From Hansfordia pulvinata (taxonomy: Eukaryota; Ascomycota; Sordariomycetes; Xylariales), in assembly GCA_006538405.1 (NCBI GenBank), contig BJKQ01000010.1:2294001-2358000 (forward strand): DNA of 64,000 bases, read 5' to 3'. Below are positions 11,441 to 23,703 of the stretch, piece after piece. The stretch's first letter is position 1. Every line of letters starts with the position of its first letter. The translations under genes and the position numbers were made by a program. Under the pieces are notes generated by a model. It was not told the origin of the DNA, made no database searches, and saw only the letters and a list, made by a program, of their open reading frames with translations.

Positions 11441-12805
11441 ATTTAACGAGTTGGGCCTCTGATTTTGGTTGTCGTTCGAGGCTCTACAAAGGCCACCTCG
11501 CTGGAGGCAAAGGGCGGCCAAACCCGTCGGCGCGCACAGAGTTGAAACGAAGGCCAACGACATCATACGTATATGTATGTTCAAAGGGGGTGAGGTGGTG
11601 AATCACGATTCCCGGTGTAGACAAGCACAGCCCTGGCGAGCGAAACACATTCTGTCACGACACCGACAGCGCCTCCCTCGGGAACACCCGTTTCGGATGT
11701 TCACAGTCCCGGCAGCCGTCCTGACCGAGTTTCAAAGGTCCGTCGCCAATAGGCCACAAGCCACGCCACGCCTCGATTGAAAGCTGTACAGCGAAAAGGA
11801 CGCTTCCGGTGGCGCCGCTGACTACGTTTACAAACAGAAATAGAGCCCAACGCATCACGCCCGACCAGGAAGTAAAGGCTACCAGACAGCAGAGATATTC
11901 GCCCCCTCGCCCTGGCTGAGTTAGGGTCTGGGCCACGACCCCTCTGCCAACAGACGCCGACGCCCGCGTTGGGTTGTTGGCCCGAAGCCCACGCCGCCCT
12001 TCGGCCTGGTCCAGGAGGGTAATAAAAAGGCACGCCTCCCCACCCCGACGCCGACCCGCGGCGCTGTTTTTCTAAATCTGGACATGCTCGCCACTTGTGG
12101 GCGACTTTTGGAGGGGGCGACTCTTAGTCTCGACAGCAGAGTGTGCGCCCGCGGAGGCGTCGCTTCTGACTATCGCCACACTCCGCCCCAACTCCAACCT
12201 TGTTCGACATCTGCCAAGCCCCTCGGCGCGGGTGCCTCGGGCTCCAGAGCGGGCCCGGCTGCCCGACCTCACTTCACAAAGTGACAGCAAGAGGAACGGG
12301 GCGAGCCCAAGTGCTGCCGCTGCCCTGCAACGATTGAGTCGAATCATCACATAACAAGAAATCTGCGCAACTCGGAGATGGATGGTATATGTATAGTGAA
12401 CCGTAACTCCTGCGAACTAAGCCGCCCTGTAAAAAAAAAAAAGTACCCGCTAAGTTTCTACTGGAATAAGCCCGTTTGCGCTTGTAAAGTAAGGTCTGCA
12501 ACGTGCTGCCACGGCGGTAGATTGGCAAATACCGCAAGCATTCTTCCCATGTCTCCCCGGGATCTTCAAATCCATCCGCATATGTCTGCATGTAATTTAT
12601 ACATGCGAGCAGTTTCTGTCGGTTTAGAATACCGCGTCCCAAACTTCCTGCACGCTTCTTTAGTTGGGCGTCGCACCAGCTGACCATGGTAGCTGGTTTC
12701 GCCGTTGTCTGCCGGTATCTTGTCGCAATAACGTTAACGGACCCTTTCTGAGTTCTTGGTGCTCTGACACCACTGGCAAGTATGTTACAGTCGATTTTGA
12801 TTCGA

Positions 12806-13863
12806 TTAGGTGGTAGTAGTGGCGGCGGCAGCGGTGGCGTCCGTGGTAGGGGTAGGCGCCTTGGGCTTTCTGATGCGTTGCATGTAGAAACACCAACCCA
12901 CTAGATTACGGGTCAGTTTTTGACACTTCTTGTCACGGCAATAGTGAGAATCAACTTACTGTGGGCAACCCAGGTGAAGAAGGACATCCAACCTCCCATC
13001 AGGAAGGTAGCGGTGGTGAGGACGAAGATGTGGATAGGCAGCCAGACGAGGAACTTCCAGATGATGCCACCGCAAAGCCACTTGAGCAGGGGGGTATCCG
13101 GGTTCTTCTTCCCGAAACGGGCCTCGAGCTCCTTACCCTTCGAGGCAACCACCAGGTCCCGCGCAGCGTTGCGGGACTGGTTGGGTTCGCCAGCAAGGGA
13201 TCGTGCCCAAGCCTGGACTTCAGGGTCGGCCCCGAACTCAGTCAGTGCTCGCTTGGCGTGGCTGCTGGTGAGGAGCTCAGGCGCAATCTTCTTCAGCTGA
13301 GTGAGGTTGGCCTGGCAGTTTCCGAACCCGGTCAGGCCGGCGCTCTTGGCAAGTTGCTCGGGGAGTTGCAGACGGATGATCTCGTCCGGCTGGCCGTCGC
13401 CGTTAGTGTCGGGCGCCGCAGTGGCTGTGGGCTGAACAGCTCCAGATTGACGCTTTTCCAGCCCCTGCCGGATGCGGAGCTTGGGAGCCGCCGTTTGCTG
13501 GCCCTGTTGGCCTTGTTGGGCACCCGTGTCCTCGTTGCGACCAGCCGGCTCGCCGTCCATGGACCCGGACTGAGTTCTGGCAAAGTTGTCGAGCTGTTGA
13601 ACGTTGAAGTGACCTGAGCAGCCAGTGAGAACAGAACTGAGCTTCTTCAGCTCAGGGATGTCCATTAGGTTAAAGGCGACCACTTCGTCTTGGCCCTGGC
13701 CCTGGCCGGGACCGGCGCCGGGCTGTGCGCCGCCGCCGCCAGTAGTGACAGTTCCCGTGGGCGTATCAGCACCGCCGATGTTGGTCGTACCGACGGGAGT
13801 GTCCTGGGCAAAAGCCAGGGACACGAGAGCGGCCGTAGCCAGCTGGTACTTAAAGGACGGCAT
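12806..13863 (-). CDS. secretory-pathway protein with Kex2-like site and C-terminal membrane segments, 332 aa
   Basis: Exon 1 is 13863-12960 and exon 2 is 12900-12806. The 59-nt intron has a GTAAGT donor and TAG acceptor, and joins ...FFTWVAH to a short MGWCFYMQRIRKP tail ending in a Thr/Ala run. Residues 1-19 form a signal peptide (MPSFKYQLATAALVSLAFA). Residues 25-60 are Gly/Thr/Gln-rich and 110-125 Gln-rich. LEKR at 135-138 is a classic Kex2 processing site. DTNGDGQPDE at 152-161 resembles a calcium-binding DxNxDG loop. Hydrophobic residues 263-303 form one or two membrane spans. The family is not recognised. It is probably a surface or secretory-pathway protein that may be cut in two. Confidence 0.82.
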
Positions 13864-14718
13864 GGTGTGAAGATGCTGATATGTCTGGGTATCCTAAAGT
13901 CGACGGATGCCAGGAGAACTGAAGACTGGCAGCCGATGTCAGAAGTAGCCGACCAACACAGGAAAGAAATTGGAACAGAGCCTGGGTCGAGACTGATCCG
14001 GGAGGCAGTGAGCGGGGAAGACCGCCCTTCTTTAAACCAGCTGCGCGGCCGCGAGCGCGCTCGCAGCCATGGGACCACGCGCAGAGTGTCGATTGAGGTG
14101 GTCGCCACTTCTGGGACGATGGTTGCCGCTGGGCCTTGGCCAAGCGGGACCTGAGCGGGTCCAGATGGCGGGTGGTGGTACGCGGCACAGCATAAGGCGA
14201 GTGGTGGATGGCGAGCGAGCCACCACGCCCAGCAGGCCAACCGTGTAGCGCCCAGCGCACACAGAGGCATCGTGAGGACACGGCAAGGCAGGCCAGCCCC
14301 CGTAGAGGCAAGAGGCAAGGTGGTGGCGAGGTGGCGAGGGCCGCGGCGACAGGGCAAAACGACAGAGCGAATGCAGGCGTGTGCAGCATGGGCCGGTGTG
14401 CGGAGTGGGGGGGAGATGGCGGCTGGCCACGATCCTTCGCAGGCCAGGTGGTGTGGCTAATGCAGCGAGCAGGTCCCAGCCGAGCCAGCGCCTCGGTGCT
14501 CAGCAAGGTCGGTGTCGAACCTGGACAAAGGCCGGAGAGGCAGATGGACATGCCATGGTCAAGAGAGCGTCGATGGTGCAGAGTAGGCAATGGTGATCCA
14601 TTGCCGATCCGCGGGGAAGGGAAGACGAGATGTCGTGTCGACGATGCGTGATTCGAGATGCAATGGATACGGATCTGGAGACGACATCGAGCAATTCCAC
14701 GGGCTCCAGCATAGCGCA

Positions 14719-14728
14719 GTACGAGTAC
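14719..14728. promoter_or_regulatory. GTACGAGTAC decamer
   Basis: One of six exact copies (both strands counted) in the window. It lies about 0.86 kb upstream of the minus-strand gene starting at 13863. Function unknown. Confidence 0.35.
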
Positions 14729-15238
14729 AGGTGCACCTACAAGCCCGTGCCGCTAGGGCTCGCTTCAGTGCTCTACAACAGTCCACGCCGGCCTGGGAGG
14801 GGCCGTCGGGGTCAGGTCTGCGCGGGCTGTATCCGCCAGCCAGGCGTGTCTGGGAGTCTAAGGATACATGTACCTACAGGTAAGGTAGAGACACCACACT
14901 CACGAGTACCGCCCCGCACTCTTCCATGTATACTGCGGCGGCGCTTTCGTGGTGACCCCCACCAGCTTCGGCAGGCAAGGTACGAGTGGGCGTTCAAGAC
15001 GGACCAGGCCTGGGCATCCATCTACCTTCTCCCGCTTGGCCGCGCATCCCTGTGTGATGATGGCGAATGACGGACCTGTTGTTATTTATCGTCTCATGTT
15101 AACATTGATTCCATACTGCTGGACGTCTCTCTGCCTCGTGAGCAAACGCCCAGCATCTGCGTAAACCCCACCGGCACATGTGCTGCCTGGGTCGCCAGGG
15201 CTGCGTTCCTGCAGACCCAAGTGAGGGTTGTCACGGTT

Positions 15239-15248
15239 GTACGAGTAC
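15239..15248. promoter_or_regulatory. GTACGAGTAC decamer
   Basis: Second exact copy, 520 bases from the copy at 14719, in gene-free DNA. Confidence 0.35.
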
Positions 15249-18200
15249 CAGGGGGCCGGCTTGGCTCCATGACGGTGCTGGTCGGGGCTTCGAGGCCGAC
15301 ACTTGGGGCGAAAGGATCGGGCGCCAAGGGGGGCAGCCGCTTAGAAAAGACCGCTGCCCGCCGCCTCCCTGGCCTTCACCACGATTACGGTGTTATTAAT
15401 ACATCGAAAGTGGCCAGTAGGTACTGGCGAGTCTCCCCGTAGGTGGCCGATCGCCTGGCTTTGCTCGCCTCTTTCTTACACAGAATGGTAGTGATGTTGC
15501 CGTGCTTGCTTCTCAAGAGGTCTTGGGGCATATGTAGCAATAAGGCGGCCCGGTCAGCATTGTCTACGAGTGCAGGCGCAGCGATGAGCCACCTCGCCAG
15601 AGCCAGCTGGCATAGTGAGAGTTGCACGAGATCCTCTACCTCCGCCGAAGCAAAGAAACGTGTGCATCCGTCACAGCCAAGTCCGAGAGGCAACTGCCAA
15701 GGAAACCCTGCCGGTTGTGAACAATGGTCCGCGTTCCACTACATAGGTTGTTACTCGTAGAGACATCCATCTACCGGAAGGCCTGTCAGGTCATCAGCAC
15801 TTTTCAGAGACCGCCTCTACCCAAATTCGAGGCCCTGCATCGTCAGCTGTTCCATCTCGGGTGTCGTACGTGCGTTTGTGCAGGCCCGGACCCCGAGGCG
15901 GCTGATTACACCCTTCGAAACCTTGCCTCCATGCTGCATTCTCAAGGTTCAAGACAGCGGCAGGAGCTCCGCATTCCTTCGTTGGGTGGCCTGCCTGTTG
16001 AGGCTCTCACTCGTCCTGAAGATTTGGAGCGACGCGCGTGCCGGCACGGCTATGGATCGCCGACATTATCGCCGGGACTGCAAGTCGGGTGTTCGGATGT
16101 GCTGGGACTCAACATGCACAAGTCTGACAGTGAAGCTCGCGCGAAGGATTCTCTACAGCCGCGTCCCCCCAAAGCTGGTGGCGCTGCAGTTTCTTTCCAC
16201 CTCTCGCAGTGCCATGCTTGGCAGGCATTTGGCCCATATGGCTATGGCAACATGAATCCCTCGGCCCACCGCTTCGGGCGCCGTCCGGGCCTGAGGGCAA
16301 ATGCCAGTTGCCCAACATTAGCATCAAAGGCAAATGCTCACTGCTCCGGGTGCAGGTGCAAGAGCAATAAGCTACAAGACCGCCACCCCTAACCAACCCA
16401 CGCTGGTACCCATGCCATCCGCAGGATCGAGCCAGTCTTACGAACCAGCAAACGAGACGCGATGCTCACCTCGCCACCACCTGGAGACCATGGCCCGCCG
16501 ACCCCAATGCACCACCTGTGTGGTGGTCGGTCCTCGGCTCGGGTGGCAATCCGCTCGGTGAAGTGGCGCTGGCGAAGTGTGGAAACTGCCCCAGGTATCA
16601 GTGCCTGGTGAGCTGAGCCAAGTACTCCCTGACGAGCTCTTAGCAGGGCGATCTTTCTGGTTTCGCTGGTCTTTCTGTAGAGTAGATGAGATGCTCTCCA
16701 CGCTTTCTTGTGCTGTGGTGTCGAGATCAGTGGAGAGAGTGTTGCACGGTGAGCAATTAAGCGCGCAGCTACGATCTCCATCAGACCAAAACTGACAGAT
16801 GTTCACACAATAACTGATGGAGCAGTCATCAGTTTTACACGTACCGGTGGAACAAAAATAGCAGAACGGGAATTGTGCTATTTCACTTTTGCTTCGGCTT
16901 TGACCAGTACGTCGTTCTCTCTATCAAAGACTCAAAGGCGCATCCGTGATAGAGAGCACCAGTGATCGCGAAGGCCTGTGTCTTTCGCTCACAGACCTAT
17001 ACAAGATCGGAGTGCAGTCGAATTGTACAAAGCTAAGAGGGCGAAAGAGGGTCACTCGGCGCTCAGTCATGATAGTCTATCGCCAGCGGAGATAAACTCT
17101 ACGCAGCGGGGACCAACCCCGGATTGCAGCGAGATCTGCAGTGCTTTGGTCCGGCTGGTAGGCGTTCTTGCGGTGCTGAATTGGTTTTGGATCTCGATGG
17201 ACAGTCACGCACGCTGCGCTGTGGTGGCGCGATCGACCTCGGTGTACGAAGCAGAGGCAATCGTGAAGGTAATCACCGAGCTGCTGATGGGGATGCCGAA
17301 GAACGGTCCGTCGATGCCCAAATGCCCTCCCTGTACTCGTATGGCACCGCCTGCGCGGTAGCTCATCATGTGTGTCAAGATCGAGTCTGCGAATAATGGC
17401 TCATGATCATGATCGTGGGGCTGGCAGTCCCAAGGACTGGACTCGCTGTTGTTCGGCCGAGTGGGTTTCGAACACGGCGCAGCGCAGCGCGGCCCAGAGG
17501 CATCACCGAGTTACGAGACTATGGTTAGAGCCGCCGCCCTTGCTCGGAGTGGCTCCGTCAACTGCTGCGAAATGCTTGCTCGCGGCGGACCTCTTGCATT
17601 TGTGGCGATGACTTCTCTACTCGCATCGGCGGCGGCAACAGCTTGTTGCACGCGGGTCTATCATCGCGGGTCCAGGAGTCAGCACAACCTTGTATGGACC
17701 TCGAGAAACACGCAGGTGGGTCGCAACTTGCGCGGAGGCAGGCGTGGGTACCGGCGTCCGCGCGCCGGCCAACTTACGGCGGGTCTCAAAGGGCTCGATA
17801 CTTCCCGGCGTGGGCTCACTGTGTACCTCAGTTATTCTGGGTCCCGACCTGCGCCTGGACCTCGCGGCCGTGGCAGAAAACATCGGAGAAATTCACAGGT
17901 AGTGGTCATAGACTCGCCATCGCCGCTTCACGCCGTCTCGCACCTGACCCCGTCCACCCTGGAATACGGCCACGCGGAGGGCAGACCAGCTTCAGTAACC
18001 TCTATCACCTCAACCAGAACCGGCATCTTGTTTTTTCGGGCTGCCGCGCACCAACCACCATACGCTTCCTATCTTAGGCATACGCTCGACTTTGGATCCT
18101 TCCACGTCGCCTGCAGGATCAAAGCCACCAGCGAACCGCAGATATCATCGCCATCTCGGTCGCCTCGCTGCTCCTCGGCGTGCCTTGCTCGCCCATCAGT

Positions 18201-18309
18201 CTCCGAGCCTTCTCGCCGCACGTGCACCGGATCGCTCGGCTGGCCGCTTGCGCACTCTTTCCCTCCATCACTCATCGTCAACGACCTCCACACACGCATT
18301 CGGCCCGTC

Positions 18310-19216
18310 ATGTCCGCGAAGGCAGTGGTGAGTACCCTCCAGCCCGTCTTGGGACCAACGCCACCCTCGCCCCCCTCTCTCTCCTCGCCAGGCTTCGTGT
18401 CTGCCCGTGTTCCACCAAGACGACCGCCCGCTGACACAAGCCCTGCCCCTCGTTGCCTTGCCCGCAGAGCGCAAACCGCCAGGTTCTCCGCGCCCTGGCG
18501 AGATGGCCCAAGGATACGATCCGCCCTCAGGTCCAGCTGCAGGACGTCGTCGGAGCCCGCTACGGCTACGAGCCCGCGGGCGCGGTTGAGGGCGGCAAGT
18601 CTGCCGCCGCCGCTCGTCCTGGTGCTGCTTCTGCCGCCCCCCCGCCCCCCAGCTCTCCGACAAGGAGAAGCTCGGCCAGGCCAACGCCCTCCTGTCTCTG
18701 CTCGGCGATCGCTACAAGCGCAAGGTACGTCTGGCTTCTTCACCCCCGCTGCTGCGGCATGCGCCGGCTCGGGTCTTGCCCTCGCCGCTCCACTCCGCCC
18801 GTTCGCCTCCGGCCTCATGGGGCCAGGGTCTGCCACATGAATGACGCGGACATGTCCCTGAATACATATACCGGCGGCCAGCCCCTCCCGAACGCGTTGT
18901 CCATGACGAGACCCTGGCATTGCCAGATCCCGACCCTTGCATGCGTCGGGGCGGGCTCTGGACGTTCGGCGTTCAAGTACTGCGGCCCCTCTTTCTGTCG
19001 CCACCAGATAGAGGGCGGAAGAACGAGTTGGATTCTTCGGGCTGTTCATGTAGCTGACAACGCGCCGCTTAGTATCCTATCACCGGGTCTCTCCTCACTC
19101 CGAAGAGCAACCCGACCTACTACGATGATTTGATAAGGGAGCTAGAGGAGGCGCCAACCCGTTCCTGGCTGCAACGCATCTTGCTCAGAGTCAAGGGCAT
19201 CGTGAGGCTGCGGTAA
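18310..19216 (+). CDS. UQCC2/Cbp6-like mitochondrial complex III assembly factor, multi-exon
   Basis: Not visible as one frame; assembled from splice sites. Exon 1 is 18310-18327 (MSAKAV, donor GTGAGT). Exon 2 is 18468-18724, starting SANRQVLRALARWPKDTIRP and ending LSDKEKLGQANALLSLLGDR plus YKRK. Exon 3 is 19073-19216 (YPITGSLL...NPTYYDDLIRELEE...), ending at TAA. Introns are 18328-18467 (GCTGAC branch) and 18725-19072 (GTACGT, GCTGACAAC, TTAG). The RALARWPKD and NPTYYxxLxxELEEAPxRS blocks fit fungal UQCC2/Cbp6 proteins, which act in mitochondria in cytochrome b synthesis and bc1 assembly. Exon 2 is one base short: either a C was lost in the poly-C run at 18636-18650, or a 68-nt GT...AG intron lies at 18585-18652. 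The product is about 116-139 residues. Confidence 0.75.
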
Positions 19217-19779
19217 TTTTGCCCGAGCTGAATGCGCCTGGGTTAGAAAGCGCTTTTAATCGCGCCATTTCACAAAGGCCGGTGTGTAGGAAGCCGGGGC
19301 AGGTAAATGCCTCGGGAGGGGGTCCGTGATGGGCCGCACCGCCGCACAACGTCATGTTTGAATATATGTAACAACTATGTCTAGATATTGTTCCTGGTTG
19401 GTAATCAAGGGTCAAAAAAGAAGATTTGAAATCAAGACCTGTACACGGGCATGACGGTGCCTGCTTGTCCGGCACCGGTCATGCCAACTCCTCCAACGCC
19501 GTGGCATCATGCCTCACTTTCCGTCTTTCGGCCTCGCTCCGTTCAGATGTGTCCTCGAGGCCCACCGCGACCTGCCGTCCCTCACTAAGGGCTATCGCAG
19601 CACCGTGTCTAATTCCTGGGTTCGTCCGTGGTCAGGCCGCCAGCATGCGGCCCGCCAGCATGCGGCCCGCCATCTGCCCGACTACAACGCGAAGAGAGCT
19701 TCAACGGCGACGTCAGACTCTTGCATTCTTGTTGTTCCCTCTCACATCGCTTTCCCACGCTAGACCAGCCCGTGCTCTC
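19217..19779. other. convergent intergenic region
   Basis: Lies between the 3' ends of the UQCC2-like and citrate carrier genes. It contains a short direct repeat of GCATGCGGCCCGCCA near 19640-19672. Nothing else identifiable. Confidence 0.5.
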
Positions 19780-20814
19780 TTAGATGTACTTGTTCTCCGG
19801 GTCGACCCGCCCCATGAGGTCGACGACCTTTTCGTACATGGTGAAGACGATGCCGCCGCTCATGACGAGGCGGGCGAGGCGGGGCAGCGCGCCGCTCCAC
19901 AGGGTGAGCACGCCCTCGTGGCGGACGACGAGGGCGGCGCACCGCAGGCTGCTGCCGCCGTACGTCTGGCGGGCCTCGATGCTCTGCATGCGCGTCTTGA
20001 CCGTGTCGAGCGGCTGCGTCGTGAAGACGGTGATGGCGCCCGCCACGCTGCCGATCCCGAACGTCGCGACGCCCCCAGCTTCTCGCCCGGCGCCGTGTAC
20101 GACTCGGCCAGCTGCTTGAGCGACGTGTAGCTGCCGAAGCGGACGGCCGAGTTGGCCGACTGGCGGGCCGCCGTGGGTACCAGGCCCTGGAAGAAGCCGC
20201 GGATCCCCCGCTCGCGCGCGATGAGGGGCACGGCGTCGAGGAAGCCCCGCATCCGGGGCCCGCCGGGCCTCTTGCGGTCGTCGATCAGGGTCGTCTTGAT
20301 GCTCTCGGCCGGGGTGACGGCGAACAGCGACTCGGTGACGCCCGCGCCGAAGCCCGCGATGACGTTGCGCAGGCCCGACACGTTGCCGTCCGAGTCGGCC
20401 AGCATGCGCTTGTACTGCTCGAAGGACACGAAGCGGATGGCGGCCTTGGCGCTGTTGCCGATGATCGAGGTCGTGCAGCCGGCGTACCACTGCCGGCCGA
20501 ACGGCGGCCAGGGCAGCTTGGCGCCGTCGGCCAGGTTGCGGTTGAGCTGGGTGCGCGTCTTGGCGACTGGAGAGAGAGGGCTGTCAGTTGGTGGGTTCGA
20601 TCGCGAAGCGGGTAGTCGGGAGAATGAAGCAAAATGAGGGAGCGCAGGGAAGAGGACAGGGTCACGCACAGTCAGCCGGGTAGGTGATGGCGATCTCGAC
20701 GGCGCCGGCAGTCGCGCCGGCGATGATGGACCGCATCGGGCTGGGCTTCTTGTTGGTCGTCGGCGCAGGCGCGGGCTTGGAGCCGGCCTCGGCGGGCGCG
20801 GCGACGGCAGCCAT
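19780..20814 (-). CDS. mitochondrial tricarboxylate (citrate) carrier, Ctp1-like, apparent 1-nt frameshift
   Basis: Exon 1 is 20814-20670 and exon 2 is 20566-19780. The 103-nt intron (GTGCGT...CCAG) falls inside the first carrier signature, rebuilding PADFAK. All three mitochondrial carrier signatures Px[DE]xx[KR] are present: PADFAK, PAESIK and PLDTVK. The repeats, SANSAVRFGSY and MSGGIVFTMYE blocks match the citrate/tricarboxylate carrier Ctp1 of the inner membrane, which exports citrate for acetyl-CoA and NADPH supply. The length of about 310 residues is normal. Near 20070-20076 the frame breaks after EKLG; one more G in the G-run restores GVATFGIGSVAG. Exon sizes total 932 nt, one short of a multiple of three, so an assembly error is likely. 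The gene converges with the other mitochondrial gene at 18310. Confidence 0.93.
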
Positions 20815-23703
20815 GGCGACTGGCGGATAGACGGGTTGCAATTGAGGAGCTGCGTTATCCTGTGTTGGTCTTCGGCGTCGGATTCGGGGGTGCAAGTCGT
20901 GCGGGCCGTGGCGGGTTGGTCGGGTGGTGGTAATCGAGCCTCGGATCAGTGACGTTGCCGTGATATTTTTTCGTGGCCGCTCCGACTCGGAGGTCGTGGT
21001 GAGGTACCGCGGTCTTGTCTTCCCCAGCAGACGGTACGTACTCGTACCTGACCGCGCGCTTGTATGAGCGGGTGGGGATTCACCCATTTCAGGGTCGTAA
21101 ATGGGCTTCACAGCATTTGATCAACGCCATGGCGTATGAACGTGCATCGCAAAAAATACATCGTCCAAATGCTCCCGACAGTTGCACAATCGCACTGTAC
21201 CCGGTTGAGTGTTTCCATCATCTGTAGCATCTGATCTTTCGGTATTTCGAAGCAAAGCTCGATGACGATCCGAATCGGTCCATTCATTCACTCTGCAGAT
21301 TGTTGTGAAGCGTGCGTCAAGCTGTTGCGATGGCTACGTGCTGTATTTGCGCCTCCAGAGTAATAAGGTCGCTTCGTTCGTCCTCGGCGGGCCGTGAACG
21401 TGCCCATCTGAAAGGACCACGAGCATTGTTCTAGTGGGCCATCCGTTCGTCGCTTGACTCAATGTCTATCCTCGCCTCTTTGCCGAGACTACTCCGTACC
21501 TGGCTGCGCAAATCCAAGCCAGCCCAACAAGGTAGGCGCTGTTTTACAGAAGCCTTAACTCCCGACTGTAATAAGTGCGGCAGGTTACATATTTGTCAGA
21601 CACGCACCGACGGAGGCTTTGACTGATGTAGGGTCTCGTTGCTGTTGCGAAAAGACGTCTGAGAAACAACGCCGTCAAGCTATTACTACTAATAGTTTAG
21701 TTGATCATGATTTGGTGATTCCAAATCCGCCTCAGGCCCTGGACCCCGTGTGCGAACACTGCGGGCTGTGTCTACCTACGGCTTGCGGCCTATCGCGAAC
21801 ACGGCCAAGTCTGGATCTATACAGAGGCCTGTTGTCGCCTCTTTTGGCGACAATTTGAGGAAGGCGGCCTTGGTAGGACAAGTACATTGTCACGGCCAAG
21901 ACTGATAGACGCTGGGGTGAGAACACTGTGGCCGATTGTGGGAGCGGCCGCAGATGCTGGTCTGAGAGTACATCGTGATGATCCCTCTATTTTCAGACTC
22001 AGCTCTCAGCACTCAGCCCTTGGCAGCCCAGGCACCAGAATTGTGCACTTACGTACGGAGGCGCCGCGCTGTCTCTCACTCGTCATGTGCGCTGAACGCT
22101 GAGGTGTACGGTAATCTGGTCAAATGCCACTTGAATGGCCGTAAGAGGCAATCCAGCACACGACAGACAGGGAACCAAGCCCTTGGGACGCGTGAGCTGT
22201 TGTTGTCGAGATGGCGCAGACCCAGCTTTGTCACGGCCTGTTGCGTGACTAACGCATCACCGCCTCGTGCCGGGTGTTTGAGGACGCGCGTGAGAGTCGG
22301 GAGCCGCGCATCCCCGAGCTGGTGACTGGCGCGTTGGTGACGGACTAACGTGCCAAGGGTAAGGAGACGGGCCGTGGGTTGTGTTGGGTTGCGAGAATGG
22401 ATGGGCGGCCCTTCGTCGCCTGGTCGGACTCAGCCCCAACGGTGACGCAACCTAGCGGAATCAGGGCCCAAGTACTGCGCCGCCTGTTCTCCGCTGCAGG
22501 GTACCTCCCCCTGATTGAGGGATCCGCGCCTGCCCCCGCGGACTCGCGCCCGAGCTGTCACTTGGATGTTCCTTCCGTACCTCATGTAAGGGATTCCATT
22601 CAGGGCACTCGCCGTCCGATACTTTGCAAGGTGACGGTTCACCGCCCAGTAAGACGTCGGCGCCGCCTTTCTCACGACTTCCATTTACATCACCACCGCG
22701 CCGGCATTACGGCTGGGCCTCATACAGCTTACCTCAGTCACCCCGGCCTTGTGCTGACTGAAGTGACGAAACCTGGATCCGAGAGAGACGCACCGAGAGA
22801 GACAGGCAACCACCGAGTCTGCCCCACCTCGATTTGCATTCGTCCCAAATACCCCAACCCGCTGCACCGCTTCTTCGGCCGCTGCCAAACCCACGCCGTC
22901 AGGGTTCAGGGCTGCCGAAAAGTGACGATCCCGAGGGGTCGAATCCCATCGACTGGTTTCCAGCTTGCCCGCCTCTCGTCTTCATGCACCAGCCTGACTC
23001 TGCGTCACCTTGTCCCGCCAACCAACAAACCTGTCAAGTCCCTGGACCTGTGCCGCGCGACAAGCCATCGTGCACTCGACTGGCCTAGCCGTCGGCTCCC
23101 TGGCGCCAGCTAACCTTTCTTCTTATTGACGTGGCACCACGCCTCAGCCTCTGCGTCCTTGGCGTTTCCCTCGCCCGATCAGCGCCTCGAGTCGGTCCCT
23201 GAGTCTGCGCCTGCATTGCGTGTCACCTCTGTCGACATCTCACGTCTCGGCCTTTTCCCGTCGTTCGGAATCGGCTCATCCATCTCTCGCGCATTTCTTC
23301 TTAATATCCAACTTTCCGCCGCTTCCTCCTCCCAGCCTAGCAGGCCACTATTTTGCATGCGCATGCTTGCGCCCCTAATTAACTTCCCTGGGCCCGAGTC
23401 TCTTCCCGACCCGACCGCACCGCTGAACCCGGCCCAGCCCACGCTTTGCAGGGTCCAGGGTCCATCCTCGCTTCTCTGCTCGCCTCGTCCCGTCCTGCCG
23501 TCGCCCTCCCACCGTCGCTCTCGGGCACGAGCCCATGCCGGTGACGATATAGAAAATCAATCGCTCTCTCTCGTCACCATCATTTGGGCTAGATATATTC
23601 CTTGCCACCCCAGCGGTCAGCTCCCACATCTTCGCGATCACTTCGTCCGATTGCAAACCCCTTTCTACGACCTCCGCCTCAGGGGTCGAGTAGTTACCCC
23701 GCC
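20815..23703. other. divergent intergenic region, 2.9 kb
   Basis: Promoter space between the citrate carrier (-) and the 628-residue gene (+). The last 500 bases before 23704 are pyrimidine-rich, with a TATATT element near 23592, as in fungal leaders. A GTACTCGTAC decamer lies at 21038. No credible gene is seen. Confidence 0.5.
21038..21047. promoter_or_regulatory. GTACTCGTAC decamer (reverse orientation)
   Basis: Exact reverse-complement copy of the recurring decamer, 224 bases upstream of the citrate-carrier start codon. Confidence 0.4.

Larger units (their letters stand above)
8053..12805. other. gene-poor region upstream of the Bsd2-like gene
   Basis: The first 700 bases upstream of the Bsd2-like start are pyrimidine-rich on the coding strand, as expected for a fungal 5' leader and promoter. 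The rest contains short overlapping frames without family resemblance, two microsatellites (listed separately) and a palindromic GGTACCTTAGGTAC at about 10020. No RNA gene is seen. Confidence 0.45.
13864..18309. other. gene-free region, 4.4 kb
   Basis: Only overlapping low-complexity frames are seen, including a long one that merges into the next gene in the wrong frame. There are no conserved motifs or spliceable exon sets. Two exact GTACGAGTAC decamers lie at 14719 and 15239. Confidence 0.45.

Noticed and set aside
17449..18840. Plus-strand frame of 463 codons
   Set aside because: Low-complexity; its end overlaps the UQCC2-like exons in another frame, and splice signals support the latter.
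18069..19049. Minus-strand frame of 326 codons
   Set aside because: Antisense to the UQCC2-like gene, no family character.
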